Part shown: one piece after another, positions 44,925 to 54,079 of the stretch | Position numbering within the stretch: the stretch's first letter is position 1 | Layout: the number at the start of each line of letters is the position of its first letter | Assembly (NCBI GenBank): GCA_002699585.1 | Contig: PABP01000021.1 | Location: forward strand, 124,001-188,000 | DNA: 64,000 bases | Reading direction: 5' to 3' | Source: Anaerolineaceae bacterium | Lineage (GTDB): Bacteria > Chloroflexota > Anaerolineae > Aggregatilineales > Phototrophicaceae | Made by a program: the position numbers and the translations under genes | The notes under the pieces: model-generated | Database searches by the model: none | The model's input: only the letters and a program-made list of their open reading frames with translations | What the model was told of the DNA's origin: nothing

Positions 44925-45806
44925 TTAGGTCGATTGTTTATTGCTACGTTGTTTTTGTGCGCCCTTAGTCGATGATTTGCGCGGACGCCGCTTATTGCCA
45001 CCACTACGCGGTTTGTTCTTTGAAGAACTGTTGTTGCGAGCAGGGCGTTGTTTGCGATTTTTGCGCCGAATATACTTGACTTCCTCGGCGGGTATCTTCA
45101 TGGCTGCGACTTCTTCATCGCTGAGTTCGTAGTACGCGCCTTTTTTGAGCGTCCCCAACCCAAGTTGCCCGATATGGGTACGCACGAGCCGTTGTACAGG
45201 ATGCCCCAGCAAGCTGGCCACACGACGAATTTGGCGTTTGCGCCCTTCGATCATGATGACACGTAGGGTAGTTGTCTTTGGATTTTGCTCCAAAACGCGG
45301 ACATAGCATGGTGCAGTCCGGCTGCCATCGATCCACAGCCCTTGTTCCCAACGTTCGAGTGTTTCCTCATCTGGTTGACCATAGACCGTAACTTTATAGG
45401 TCTTGGTGTGCTCAAAACTGGGATGGGATAACTCATGGGTGAGTTCGCCATCATTGGTGAGCACCATCAGGCCTTCGCTGTCTGCATCCAGTCGGCCAAT
45501 CGTGAAGAAGTGGCCCTCAACCGGGATAAGATCGCGCATGGCTGGGCGAGAATCGCCTTCGGGCTGCTTGTTGGTGGAGAGTACGTTTTTCGGCTTATTG
45601 AAGACGATATAGCGTTTGGTAAACAGATCGATACGGATTTCCTGACCATCGACGGTAATGGTGTCCGTATCAGGGTCGGCTTTGTCACCCAGTGTGGCTT
45701 TTTGGCCATTCACCTTGACGCGGCCTTGCTCAATGATCGTTTCACAGGATCGCCGCGAACCGAGGTCGGCACGCGCCATAATCTTTTGGAGGCGTTCTTC
45801 TGACAT
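44925..45806 (-). CDS. rluB: RluB-type 23S rRNA pseudouridine synthase
   Basis: 293 residues. An N-terminal S4 domain (ERLQKIMARADLGSRRSCE) leads to the RsuA/RluB catalytic core with the Asp in IGRLDADSEGLMVLTNDGEL, then IEGRKRQIRRVASLLGHPV. The last 60 residues are a Lys/Arg-rich disordered tail (RRKNRKQRPARNN and SGGNKRRPRKSS) that probably adds RNA affinity. The exact rRNA position is by family only; RsuA or RluE specificity is not excluded, though the S4 domain and tail favour RluB. It lies directly upstream of plsC. Confidence 0.88.
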   Translation of the reverse strand: MSEERLQKIMARADLGSRRSCETIIEQGRVKVNGQKATLGDKADPDTDTITVDGQEIRIDLFTKRYIVFNKPKNVLSTNKQPEGDSRPAMRDLIPVEGHFFTIGRLDADSEGLMVLTNDGELTHELSHPSFEHTKTYKVTVYGQPDEETLERWEQGLWIDGSRTAPCYVRVLEQNPKTTTLRVIMIEGRKRQIRRVASLLGHPVQRLVRTHIGQLGLGTLKKGAYYELSDEEVAAMKIPAEEVKYIRRKNRKQRPARNNSSSKNKPRSGGNKRRPRKSSTKGAQKQRSNKQST

Positions 45807-45935
45807 AGATTTGTCCTTACACTATGTGTCTCACGACACACGCTGTCAATTGCGTTTCACAACGCTGGCCTAAATCATACGCAAATTACGAATAACTTAC
45901 TAGTGGCGACTGCCGCTGACGACCGAATAAGCCAA

Positions 45936-47570
45936 CTAAACTTTGCGCGTCACCCGGAATTGGAGAGGTGTACCCAGGAGCAGACGTGTTTGGGCCTGGA
46001 TCGTCGGCAGTGCGACGACGAACAGCGTAAGGACGGGCAGCAGCGGGAAGCTTAACAGCGTCCAGAATCGCTCTGTCCATGTCATAGGCGCTTCACGTTT
46101 GGGGCGGACAATGACATCTTGATACCAGAACACGATACCAAGAATCACCACCATCGCACCTGCGACCATCAACATTAACCATGTTGGTTGTTCAATGAGA
46201 TGATTGAATGCATCTTGTAAGCCGACTTGCGGTTGTGCCAATACAGTTGCGATGTCAATTGGGGCGATTTGGGGGTGTAGTAGTACCGGCAATTGCGACC
46301 CTGCTGTTAAGATGATCCAGCCCGCACCTGCCAGCAGAATATCGTGCGAGATGCGGATCAGCAGCCGGAACGACGGTATAAAGGGCGCATGGGGATTGTC
46401 GATCATTTTGGCGATCATGTATCCCATTTCTTTACTGCCCCAGGCATGCCGCAAAGTTTGAGAATAGCGATTTCTGAGTTCGCTCCACAGTGTATCGCCT
46501 ATGGTTGCATCGGCCATAAACGGTAGCATGAGCGATTTCAAGCGAACCTGACCTTCACTTGAGAAATACGCTTTGATGAACATGTGCCATTCATCAGCGA
46601 TGACATCCCCATCCCAGTATTCACTTTGGTCGAGTAGTTTCATACTCAGTGAATAAGAAGACATCGGCATGGCCAGCCAGTAGGGCGCAGCCAGATAAGC
46701 CAGTTCCATAGCTGTCGCATAAGCATTAACAATGCGCAGCAGCGGATTAATCTCCCAGATATTGCCATGATAGCGAATCGGTGCCTGCCAGAAGCGATTA
46801 TAGCGATCAGGATCGAGGGCAAAAAGGCAGGTGAGGGCGTAAAAATGCTGTGGATGCCAGCGCGTATCGGCATCCATCGTTGTGACGCAAATATGGTCGA
46901 TGCTGTACCCTAGCTCATCAACCAGCCGCCTTTTGATCCAGCGACCCGCCCAGGCTTCGTTAGCTGACTTACACTGCATCTCGCCCGGTAAGCCGCGCGG
47001 ATGGACTGTATAATGGAAATGTGCGAAGCGGTCTTCATACTCATTTTGGAGCTGCTCGGCTTTGCTGATCGATTCTGACTCGGCAGCTTCCATCGCCAGG
47101 ACAATCGTAAGCCTTTTTTTAGCTTCGTATTGCTGGGCTAGTGCATCCAGTGTGCGTCGCAAGACGCGCAGCGGTTCTTTGTAGGCAGGCACAATCACTG
47201 CGTGATGCACCACATCCCAGGGTAGGGCTGCATCAGTCGCTTCTAACAGATATTTTTCGTGCCAGTTTGTTTGTTCCCATTCTTTGATGAGGCGTAGGCC
47301 GCGCATGTTGGCGTAGCCCGCTAGCAAGAATCGGACAGAGGTATAAACGCCGACCAATGCCGCTATAAAGAGCAATGTCCTTGGGAAGGCAACAGCGCTC
47401 GCTATGCAGAATAGCAGGGCAAACCAAGCTAAAAAGCCAGGGATACCGTCCAGGACACGCTCTGGAATAGGCGTAGGCGGCAGCCCACCCCAGGCCGAAG
47501 ATCCAATTTGTACGTTATTACGACGGTCACCACTGGTGCGATACGGCACTGAACTATCCAACAGATGCAT
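45936..47570 (-). CDS. Family 2-like membrane glycosyltransferase
   Basis: 544 residues from the ATG at 47570; an in-frame ATG at 47618 would add 16 residues and neither has a clear Shine-Dalgarno. Two helices near the N-terminus and four near the C-terminus bracket a GT-A domain: VIVPAYKEPLRVLRRTLDAL, then a TTMDADTRWHP motif with the metal-binding DAD. The nearby sequence AFVEIL-type signals of cellulose synthases (QxxRW) are not seen; instead GDVIADEWHMFIKAYF could supply the acidic base. It probably builds or modifies a surface polysaccharide or glycolipid. It is divergent from the OmpR-type regulator gene. Confidence 0.8.
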   Translation of the reverse strand: MHLLDSSVPYRTSGDRRNNVQIGSSAWGGLPPTPIPERVLDGIPGFLAWFALLFCIASAVAFPRTLLFIAALVGVYTSVRFLLAGYANMRGLRLIKEWEQTNWHEKYLLEATDAALPWDVVHHAVIVPAYKEPLRVLRRTLDALAQQYEAKKRLTIVLAMEAAESESISKAEQLQNEYEDRFAHFHYTVHPRGLPGEMQCKSANEAWAGRWIKRRLVDELGYSIDHICVTTMDADTRWHPQHFYALTCLFALDPDRYNRFWQAPIRYHGNIWEINPLLRIVNAYATAMELAYLAAPYWLAMPMSSYSLSMKLLDQSEYWDGDVIADEWHMFIKAYFSSEGQVRLKSLMLPFMADATIGDTLWSELRNRYSQTLRHAWGSKEMGYMIAKMIDNPHAPFIPSFRLLIRISHDILLAGAGWIILTAGSQLPVLLHPQIAPIDIATVLAQPQVGLQDAFNHLIEQPTWLMLMVAGAMVVILGIVFWYQDVIVRPKREAPMTWTERFWTLLSFPLLPVLTLFVVALPTIQAQTRLLLGTPLQFRVTRKV

Positions 47571-47731
47571 GCTTATTAAACCATGGGAAGCATAGCACAA
47601 GCCCCTATGGCCAACCAATACGCAGTTGTAGCAATTTGCTTGGTGGGCTTTGGCTTCGCGCGATTTTGATGGTGGTGGTAATATGGAGTGAAATATCTAT
47701 GCTTTCCCTGATTTGGTTGGGAGTCGATAAG

Positions 47732-48448
47732 ATGAGCCAGAATCCAAGTGTTTTGATTATTGAGGATGACCGTGAATTATCTCGGTTGTTACAACTAGAT
47801 TTACAGCGCCATAATTTCAACGTGGCGGTCACCAACAATGGCTTGGATGGTTTGCGCATGTTCCAGAATGATCGACATGATCTGGTCGTATTGGATGTTG
47901 CATTGCCCATGATGGATGGCCTGACAGTTTGTGAGCGCATTCGGGAGATTTCCAATGCGCCTATTTTGATGATGACAGCCCATGCCGTTAGTGAGCATGA
48001 CATCGCCGAGGGATTGAACCGGGGCGCGGATGAATACATGCTGAAGCCCCTCGGCAAAATCGAATTCCACGCGCGTATTAAAGCCTTGCTACGCCGTGCT
48101 CGCCTGTCAGAAGAACCCGCAGAAACCATTACCCGCTTTGACGATGACTATCTTTCTGTCGATTTGAATACGCGCCGTGTACTCATTAATGGCGAAGAAA
48201 TCCGCCTGACACCCACTGAATTCAAACTGCTGGCGACATTCATCCGTAACCCGGATTCAGTCCTGAGTTTTCAGCAATTATTGGAGACAGTATGGGGACC
48301 AGAATATACCAGCGAACACCATTACCCGCGTATCTATGTCTCGCACCTGCGCCGCAAAATAGAGCCGGACGCCAAAAATCCCTCATACGTTCATAATGAG
48401 TACGGCGTAGGCTATCGTTTTGTCGGCAAAAACACGGCTGAACAGTAG
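47732..48448 (+). CDS. OmpR/PhoB-family response regulator
   Basis: 238 residues from the ATG at 47732, backed by GGGAG eight bases upstream; an earlier in-frame start would add an unlikely hydrophobic leader. The receiver domain has the acidic pair in LIIEDDRE, the phosphorylated Asp in LVVLDVALPMMDGL, Thr in MMTAHAV and Lys in MLKPLGK. The C-terminal winged helix (about residues 135-235) reads IRLTPTEFKLLATFIRNP and RIYVSHLRRKIEPD. No histidine kinase is adjacent, so its partner is elsewhere. It is divergent from the glycosyltransferase gene, a possible target. Confidence 0.93.
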   Translation: MSQNPSVLIIEDDRELSRLLQLDLQRHNFNVAVTNNGLDGLRMFQNDRHDLVVLDVALPMMDGLTVCERIREISNAPILMMTAHAVSEHDIAEGLNRGADEYMLKPLGKIEFHARIKALLRRARLSEEPAETITRFDDDYLSVDLNTRRVLINGEEIRLTPTEFKLLATFIRNPDSVLSFQQLLETVWGPEYTSEHHYPRIYVSHLRRKIEPDAKNPSYVHNEYGVGYRFVGKNTAEQ

Positions 48449-48481
48449 CACGAATAGAGTTAGCCTAATCAGAATCAAATG

Positions 48482-48514
48482 ATGCACAGCGCTGTTTACG
48501 GGCTGTGCATTTTC
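48482..48514 (+). terminator. Terminator between convergent genes
   Basis: ATGCACAGC (48482-48490) pairs perfectly with GCTGTGCAT (48502-48510) and is followed by TTTCT on the plus strand. It lies 34 bases after the response regulator stop and just before the stop of the convergent lipoprotein gene. The minus strand has a poorer T tract. Confidence 0.65.
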
Positions 48515-48523
48515 TATTGGTAG

Positions 48524-49663
48524 CTATGCATCATTTACAGAGCGTTCCAGTGTCAGGTCGAAGCGCCCTGTGGTGGTTCCCAGGTTCTGTTGGAAGCGTG
48601 TGGCTACAATGGTATATGTTCCACTTCGGGGCAGAGTGAATCCTGATATGCGTGCATTACGGTCGCCACCCCCATCGTCGTCCTGGATAAGCGTATCGCC
48701 GTTTTCATTGACGATCAGCAGCAAGGGGTCAAGGTCGCCCTGAACATGATCCATTGAGATGGTCACGATGTCTCCAACTTGGCCATCAAATGTAAATTCT
48801 ACCGTGTACATTGCATCTGAGATGCTGCCACTGACGCTGTCTCCGTAGGCAATTTCTGATTGGTCCGGGTCAACTTCCTCAGGAGTGCTCGTGGCGACGA
48901 GCGTCCCATCCCCCTCATAGAGGTCAAAATACAGGTCAAAATCGCCTCGGCTTGTCCCCAAATCTCGTTGGAAGCGCGTCGCAATCACCGTATATTCGCC
49001 ATCTTCCGTGAGCAGATATGACTCCAGATAGGCGTTACGTGTACCCCCATCTGGGTCGTCGTCATTTTCTGCGATGATCTCGCCGTCGCTGTCCATAACC
49101 AGAAGCAGGGGGTCGAGGTCACCGCTGATGCGGTCCATACTGACTTCGATTTCGTCGCCAGCCAGGGCCTCAAAGACGAAAAATGCTTCGTAGTTTGTAT
49201 CCGTTAGTGTGCCCGTATAGTCAAAGGCCAAATCGTCGATATACACAGTGACGGGGTCATAAGTTTCTGATGTTTGGGTGCGTGGTAAGGCGACGGAAAT
49301 GGTCGCCTGTGTAGGCAACGACAGATCTATACCCGATGTGGCTGTAGCAGTAGGGGCGTCCGTTTCGGTAGCGGTTGCAGTAGCAGTAGCTGTTGCGGTC
49401 GCGCTGGCGGTTGGCGTTTCAGTCGATGTTGATGTCTCGGTAGCCGTGTTTGTGGGTGTCTGAGTTTCGGTTGGCGTCGTGGTCGGTGTATTGGTTAAGG
49501 TGGGCGTTGGCGTATCTGTTGAAATGCGCGTGGGTACAACAGCCCCGGCGAGCATGGGTGTAGGATTGCCTTCAGGCGCACATGCAGACACTATGCCGAG
49601 TACAATCACAACCAGAATAGTCAAAACCAGATATTTGCGATGCAAACCGCTCTTCAACAACAA
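48524..49663 (-). CDS. Lipoprotein with Thr-rich stalk and two PPC-like domains
   Basis: 379 residues. The signal peptide ends in the lipobox GIVSAC. A low-complexity Thr/Pro/Ala stalk spans about residues 42-110 (TETQTPTNTATETST and TATATAT). Two copies of a bacterial pre-peptidase C-terminal-type beta domain follow at about 140-255 and 270-375. Each has the pattern GDEIEVSMDRISGDLDPLLL / GDIVTISMDHVQGDLDPLLL, then an Asp-rich loop and GxYTVIATRFQ. The Asp loops may bind calcium. No enzymatic domain is present, so a surface adhesion or scaffolding role is likely. Confidence 0.85.
   Translation of the reverse strand: MLLKSGLHRKYLVLTILVVIVLGIVSACAPEGNPTPMLAGAVVPTRISTDTPTPTLTNTPTTTPTETQTPTNTATETSTSTETPTASATATATATATATETDAPTATATSGIDLSLPTQATISVALPRTQTSETYDPVTVYIDDLAFDYTGTLTDTNYEAFFVFEALAGDEIEVSMDRISGDLDPLLLVMDSDGEIIAENDDDPDGGTRNAYLESYLLTEDGEYTVIATRFQRDLGTSRGDFDLYFDLYEGDGTLVATSTPEEVDPDQSEIAYGDSVSGSISDAMYTVEFTFDGQVGDIVTISMDHVQGDLDPLLLIVNENGDTLIQDDDGGGDRNARISGFTLPRSGTYTIVATRFQQNLGTTTGRFDLTLERSVNDA
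49337..49537 (-). repeat. Thr/Pro/Ala-coding low-complexity repeat
   Basis: Short imperfect repeats of 6-12 bases coding for PT, TETxT and a run of AT dipeptides (about 49367-49410). They form the stalk of the PPC-domain lipoprotein. Confidence 0.7.
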
Positions 49664-49752
49664 AATAGATGCTCCTGATGTTAATCGGCACCACGCTAGC
49701 GCTTCAAAAGAGGCCCTATATCATTGTAATGGGCTGTCAGGTGTTTGGCGAA

Positions 49753-50958
49753 TTAAGAGCGGACGGCTTTTGTGCCTCCCTTGGCCCCTTTTAGGCCGCG
49801 GCCCGCAGCTACATCCACTAGATTGGTCTTGTAGTCATAGACGTTGCGGCGTTTATCAGCATAGGCATCCTGGGCTAGCTCGACCAGCCTATGCACCACG
49901 TCCGCAGCTGTCATGCCCGTCTCTTGCCAGAGATACAGAGCAAGCGACCCTGGCAGCGAGTTAATTTCGTTGAGATAGAATGTCTCGGTCTCTGGCTCTA
50001 CCAGGAAGTCGATGCGGCAGATGCCACGGCCATCAACGGCTTGATAGGCATCGCGGCTGGCCTGCTGGATAGCTGCTGTGAGGCTGTCGCTAATCGGTGC
50101 CGGGATGATGCGGTCGGCACTTTTCATGCCATCGCCACCCCGCAGATACTTGTCCTCGAAGGCTAGGAAATCCGCCCAGCTCAGGGGCTGCTCCAGCACC
50201 GATGTCTGGATGTCGTCGCCATAGCCCATTACAGAGCAGTTGATCTCGATCCCCTGAATAGCTCCCTCGACCAGCACGCGACGGTCAAAGTTGGTTGCGA
50301 CATCGAGCGATGCCCGCAACAGGTCATCATTATCAGCACGGCCCACACCAATGCTAGACCCCAAGGTAGCTGGCTTAACAAAAACAGGGTAGTCGAATTT
50401 TGCTTTGATCTGTTCGACGATGGCATTGCTATCGCTGCGCCAAGCATTGCGTATAACCGTCATTCCATCGACAACGGGCACATTATTCTGAGTCAGGATT
50501 TGCTTGGTGATGATCTTGTCGTTGCTAAGCGCGCTACCCATTGTGCCGAAGCCCACATAGGGAATATCGGCAAGTTCAAACAGGCCCTGCAATGTGCCAT
50601 CTTCGCCATGTGTGCCGTGAATTGCCGGGAACATAACGTCAATGCGCTTGACTTCGCTTTTACTAAAGCGTCCAGCCAGCGGATTGAGTATCAGCCCATG
50701 ATGGCGCACATCCGGCGAAAGTACGACGGATTCGACGCCTTCCTGGGAAAGAACGCCATCGTTCTTGAAGCTATCGATTTTCCGCAGCGGGTCGCCCGTA
50801 TACCATTTGCCCTCGCGGCTGATATAAATCGGCACAATCGTATAGCGGCTTGTGTCGAAGGCGTCCATGATTTGCTGTGCTGTGACGATACTAACATCAT
50901 GCTCGACACTGCGTCCGCCAAAAACGACACCAACAGTCAATATGCGGTTCTGGGCCAT
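49753..50958 (-). CDS. ddl: D-alanine--D-alanine ligase
   Basis: 401 residues. It joins two D-Ala for the peptidoglycan stem. Motifs in order: VGVVFGGRSVEHDVSIVTAQ at the N-terminus, HGTHGEDGTLQGLFELADIPYVG, the ATP-grasp segment FVKPATLGSSIGVGR, and the metal site CRIDFLVEPETETFYLNEINSLPG. The length fits the DdlA/VanA-like group, plus about 30 C-terminal residues of basic, Gly-rich sequence not needed for catalysis. The wording VFVKPATLGSSIG is of the D-Ala-specific type. A MurF-like gene lies about 1.5 kb upstream on the same strand. Confidence 0.94.
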   Translation of the reverse strand: MAQNRILTVGVVFGGRSVEHDVSIVTAQQIMDAFDTSRYTIVPIYISREGKWYTGDPLRKIDSFKNDGVLSQEGVESVVLSPDVRHHGLILNPLAGRFSKSEVKRIDVMFPAIHGTHGEDGTLQGLFELADIPYVGFGTMGSALSNDKIITKQILTQNNVPVVDGMTVIRNAWRSDSNAIVEQIKAKFDYPVFVKPATLGSSIGVGRADNDDLLRASLDVATNFDRRVLVEGAIQGIEINCSVMGYGDDIQTSVLEQPLSWADFLAFEDKYLRGGDGMKSADRIIPAPISDSLTAAIQQASRDAYQAVDGRGICRIDFLVEPETETFYLNEINSLPGSLALYLWQETGMTAADVVHRLVELAQDAYADKRRNVYDYKTNLVDVAAGRGLKGAKGGTKAVRS

Positions 50959-51045
50959 GAGTGAACTTCCTCAAGTAGTAGGATGGCCAAAGTGTGGGCA
51001 AGCATAACCGAAAGCGGCTAGGCTGCAAAGTCATAACATGGTGGG

Positions 51046-52335
51046 TTATGCCTTGTGGGTGATGAGCACCTTATCGATGCGATTACCGTCCATATCCACA
51101 ATTTCAAAGACAAAATCACCATACTCGATTTGGTCGGTCACGGCAGGGATATTACCCGTGCGCGCCATCAGGAATCCAGCCAGCGTATGGTAATCGCTGG
51201 CTTCATCGTCAGGAATCTCGAATTTTGCGATGGTATGGTTGATTTCGTGCAGACCAATTTGGCCGCTGACGAGCCATGTGCCATCCCGTCGTTGGATCGC
51301 GTCGGCTTCTTCATCAGCGTAAAGGCCGCCGTCGAGTTCACCGACGATTTGCTCGATCAGATCGTGCATACGTACCAGACCAGCGACGCCACCATATTCA
51401 TCGAGGATGACGGCTGTATGGATGCCTGTTTTCTTGAAATGTGTCAGAACATCGGAAACCGGTACGGTTTCAGGGACGACGACTGGTTTCAATAGAATGT
51501 CCTGCAGGTTGATGTCATGGTCACTCAATACCTGCAGTAGCAAGTCCTTGCTGCGGACGACGCCCGTGATGTTATCGACGCTATCTTCCGCAACAGGATA
51601 AATCGAATAGGTATTGTCGCGCAAAATAGCTTGGATTTCGTCTTCGGTGGCATCAAGCGGGATCCAGACCAGCTCATTGCGGGGCGTGATCGCTGTCGAA
51701 ACAGGCTGGTCATCTAACCGCATGACGCTCTCGACCATAACATCTTCGCCCTCTTCAAAAATCCCCGCGCCGACGCCTTCGCGCATGAGCGATAGAATTT
51801 CTGCTTCGGATACTGAATCAGCATCATCCGGTCGCACGCCCAGCAGCCGCAACGTCACATTCGTCGATATGGTCAAAAACCATACGATGGGGGTCGCTAG
51901 CACCGACAGCGATTTCATGGGCCGCGCGATGAATTTTGACAGGGTTTCCGGGTAGCGCAAGGCCAACCGTTTGGGGACGAGTTCACCAAATACCAGCGAT
52001 AAATACGTAATCATGCCGACGACGATGGCTACGCCAATGGCATCAGCGGAAGCAGCCAGTGTGGGTACGGCTTCGCGGATGGCATCGGCAATGCCGGTGG
52101 CGATGGTGGAGCCACCAAAAGCGCCAGCCAGGATGCCGACAAGGGTGATACCAATTTGCACGGTAGATAGAAAACGAGTCGGTTCTTCGCTCAGGCTGAG
52201 CGCCGTCTCAGCGCGTTTGTCGCCGTCTTCGAGATCAGCTTGCAATCGGCTGCGACGTGCCGACACAACGGCCATTTCCGATAAGGCAAACAGGCCGTTA
52301 ACTAGAATAAGCACCAGTATGATAAGGATTTCCAT
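51046..52335 (-). CDS. HlyC/CorC-family membrane protein (CNNM-type domain, CBS pair, CorC domain)
   Basis: 429 residues. Residues 1-185 are a CNNM/DUF21 membrane domain (LILVNGLFALSEMAVVSARR, FLSTVQIGITLVGILAGAFGG, VFGELVPKRLALRYPE). Two CBS domains lie at about 215-340 and a CorC_HlyC domain at about 355-429 (WLVSGQIGLHEINHTI). Members are linked to magnesium or other cation export and homeostasis. It stands between ddl and the MurF-like gene, all on the minus strand, with 88 and 98 bases of spacing; this suggests separate promoters or a loose operon. Confidence 0.92.
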   Translation of the reverse strand: MEILIILVLILVNGLFALSEMAVVSARRSRLQADLEDGDKRAETALSLSEEPTRFLSTVQIGITLVGILAGAFGGSTIATGIADAIREAVPTLAASADAIGVAIVVGMITYLSLVFGELVPKRLALRYPETLSKFIARPMKSLSVLATPIVWFLTISTNVTLRLLGVRPDDADSVSEAEILSLMREGVGAGIFEEGEDVMVESVMRLDDQPVSTAITPRNELVWIPLDATEDEIQAILRDNTYSIYPVAEDSVDNITGVVRSKDLLLQVLSDHDINLQDILLKPVVVPETVPVSDVLTHFKKTGIHTAVILDEYGGVAGLVRMHDLIEQIVGELDGGLYADEEADAIQRRDGTWLVSGQIGLHEINHTIAKFEIPDDEASDYHTLAGFLMARTGNIPAVTDQIEYGDFVFEIVDMDGNRIDKVLITHKA

Positions 52336-52432
52336 ATTGGACCTTGTGTGTGAATCTATGGCCCTATTTTAGCTTAACAACATCAGAGCAGCATTATTGT
52401 GCAATACGTTTATACGGCGCGATTGGTTGCTA

Positions 52433-54076
52433 CTAGTAGGTATCTGGTAAGTCATTGAGGAACAGCACAGTATCGCCAGGTCTCAGATTGGTCTGATACC
52501 AGGCGGTTGCTTCGCCCAGCTCGTCGACAACCAGGACGCGATCTTGTGGAAAATCGGTCTGTTTGATGCCTGCCTGGATCGCCTGTGTTTGTCGCTCCCC
52601 AACCAGAATAATGTCGGTTGCATATGCCGCTGCCGCCACACCCAGTTTGTGATTTTCCGCATCCTGGACATCGCCTAGTTCGACCATGCCAGGTGTAATC
52701 AGCACCCGCCGCCCTTGCTGGTTCATGCCCAAAACGCGCAGCGCACTAATGGCACCAATGGGGTTTGTGCTGTAGGAATCGTTGATGATGGTGATGCCGC
52801 TGGCAGTCGTCTGCTGGACAAGGCGGCTTTCTGTCGGTTGTAGTGTGCGCACCCGATAGGCGACATCACTCAATGACATGCCCTCATACAGTGCGACGGC
52901 GGTTGCCAATAGCAAGTTGGTCACATTATGCAGGCCAACAATGGGCGTCGTGAATGTTTCAGATTGGTCTGTTTCGGTATCCCATACTGTGAACGATAAG
53001 CCAGCAGCATTTTCGCTGACATCGCTCGCCACAAGCCGGATGCTTTTTGCTTTGGCCTCGTCAGGCGTTAGCTGCTGAGTGATGGCGATTCGTGTCGCAG
53101 GATAACCGCGCTCGTACATCGCGCGGATATAGTCGTTATCCCAGTTGAAGATGCCCACGCCATCGGGCTGCAAGCCTTCGATGATTTCATACTTGGCATT
53201 GGCGATGGCTTCCATACTACCAGCACGCTCTAAATGCTGCGGCCCAACCTCGACGACAATGCTGACGTCCGGTGGCGTAAACTTGCACAATTCCCGGATT
53301 TCCCCAGGCACGTACATGCCCATTTCCGCGACAAAATAGTCGATGCTGTAGTCATCCGCCAGATCACGATTGATGGCTAGGCTCACGCCCATCAGCGTGT
53401 TGTAGCTCTTAGGCGTGGCATAAGCTTTGAAACGCCCATTCAAAATATCGCGCACGAAATTCTTGGTTGTGGTCTTGCCGTAGCTGCCCGTAATTGCAAT
53501 TACACGTGGGTTGATGTCGACCATAATGCGTTTGGCTTGATTCAAAAAGCGCTGGCGCATAAAGCTTTCTACGGGCTTCATCGCTAGGTTGCCTAATACC
53601 AACCAAAACGGTGCTAGCACAAATAGGCCCAACCCGACAAGCGTTCCCACTGCGGTTTCGCTGCGACTGCTGTCGAGCGACAAGTTACCTGCGACGATCA
53701 GCGCATTCACAAGGACAATTGTGGCAATGACGAATGCGGCACCTAATAATCGTGTCGCCCGCTGCGTCCGAACAAAGGCTTTCTTGATTTCGCCTTCGTT
53801 CTGTGGCCAGATTGCGATGATAGCCGCAATGGCAGCAAACACAAAAGGCAGTAGATTTTGTTGGCCAGGAATGCTATCTGTAAAGAACGCCAGCACAATG
53901 CCAACAGCAGCGGCACCAATCGACCAAATGGACCAGTGCTCACGGTGCTGGCTGAACCAGCGCAGGTACCGCAGCGATTGATACTCTTCGATCTGGAAGA
54001 AACGCGCTTGGCGATAGATTCGGATGAAGGTGCCAGCTAGCCACAATAAGGCCAGCCCAGGCAAAGACAGGGACAT
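52433..54076 (-). CDS. MurF-like ligase with N-terminal membrane region
   Basis: 547 residues. Residues 1-170 contain about four to five membrane helices, not found in classical MurF. The Mur ligase then follows: ATP loop AITGSYGKTTTKNF near residues 192-205, YNTLMGVSLAIN, VAEMGMYVPGEI, the central region VGPQHLERAGSM with the Mur His, and a C-terminal domain INDSYSTNPIGAISALRVL with VLITPGMVELG. MurF joins D-Ala-D-Ala to the UDP-MurNAc tripeptide; the substrate here is inferred from the family and from nearby ddl. It ends 98 bases before the CorC-type gene and begins 3 bases after the hydrolase gene. Confidence 0.85.
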   Translation of the reverse strand: MSLSLPGLALLWLAGTFIRIYRQARFFQIEEYQSLRYLRWFSQHREHWSIWSIGAAAVGIVLAFFTDSIPGQQNLLPFVFAAIAAIIAIWPQNEGEIKKAFVRTQRATRLLGAAFVIATIVLVNALIVAGNLSLDSSRSETAVGTLVGLGLFVLAPFWLVLGNLAMKPVESFMRQRFLNQAKRIMVDINPRVIAITGSYGKTTTKNFVRDILNGRFKAYATPKSYNTLMGVSLAINRDLADDYSIDYFVAEMGMYVPGEIRELCKFTPPDVSIVVEVGPQHLERAGSMEAIANAKYEIIEGLQPDGVGIFNWDNDYIRAMYERGYPATRIAITQQLTPDEAKAKSIRLVASDVSENAAGLSFTVWDTETDQSETFTTPIVGLHNVTNLLLATAVALYEGMSLSDVAYRVRTLQPTESRLVQQTTASGITIINDSYSTNPIGAISALRVLGMNQQGRRVLITPGMVELGDVQDAENHKLGVAAAAYATDIILVGERQTQAIQAGIKQTDFPQDRVLVVDELGEATAWYQTNLRPGDTVLFLNDLPDTY

Positions 54077-54079
54077 GTT

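Noticed and set aside
47605-48129. Minus-strand open frame of 174 codons
   Set aside because: It is antisense to the OmpR-type regulator, whose domain motifs are complete.
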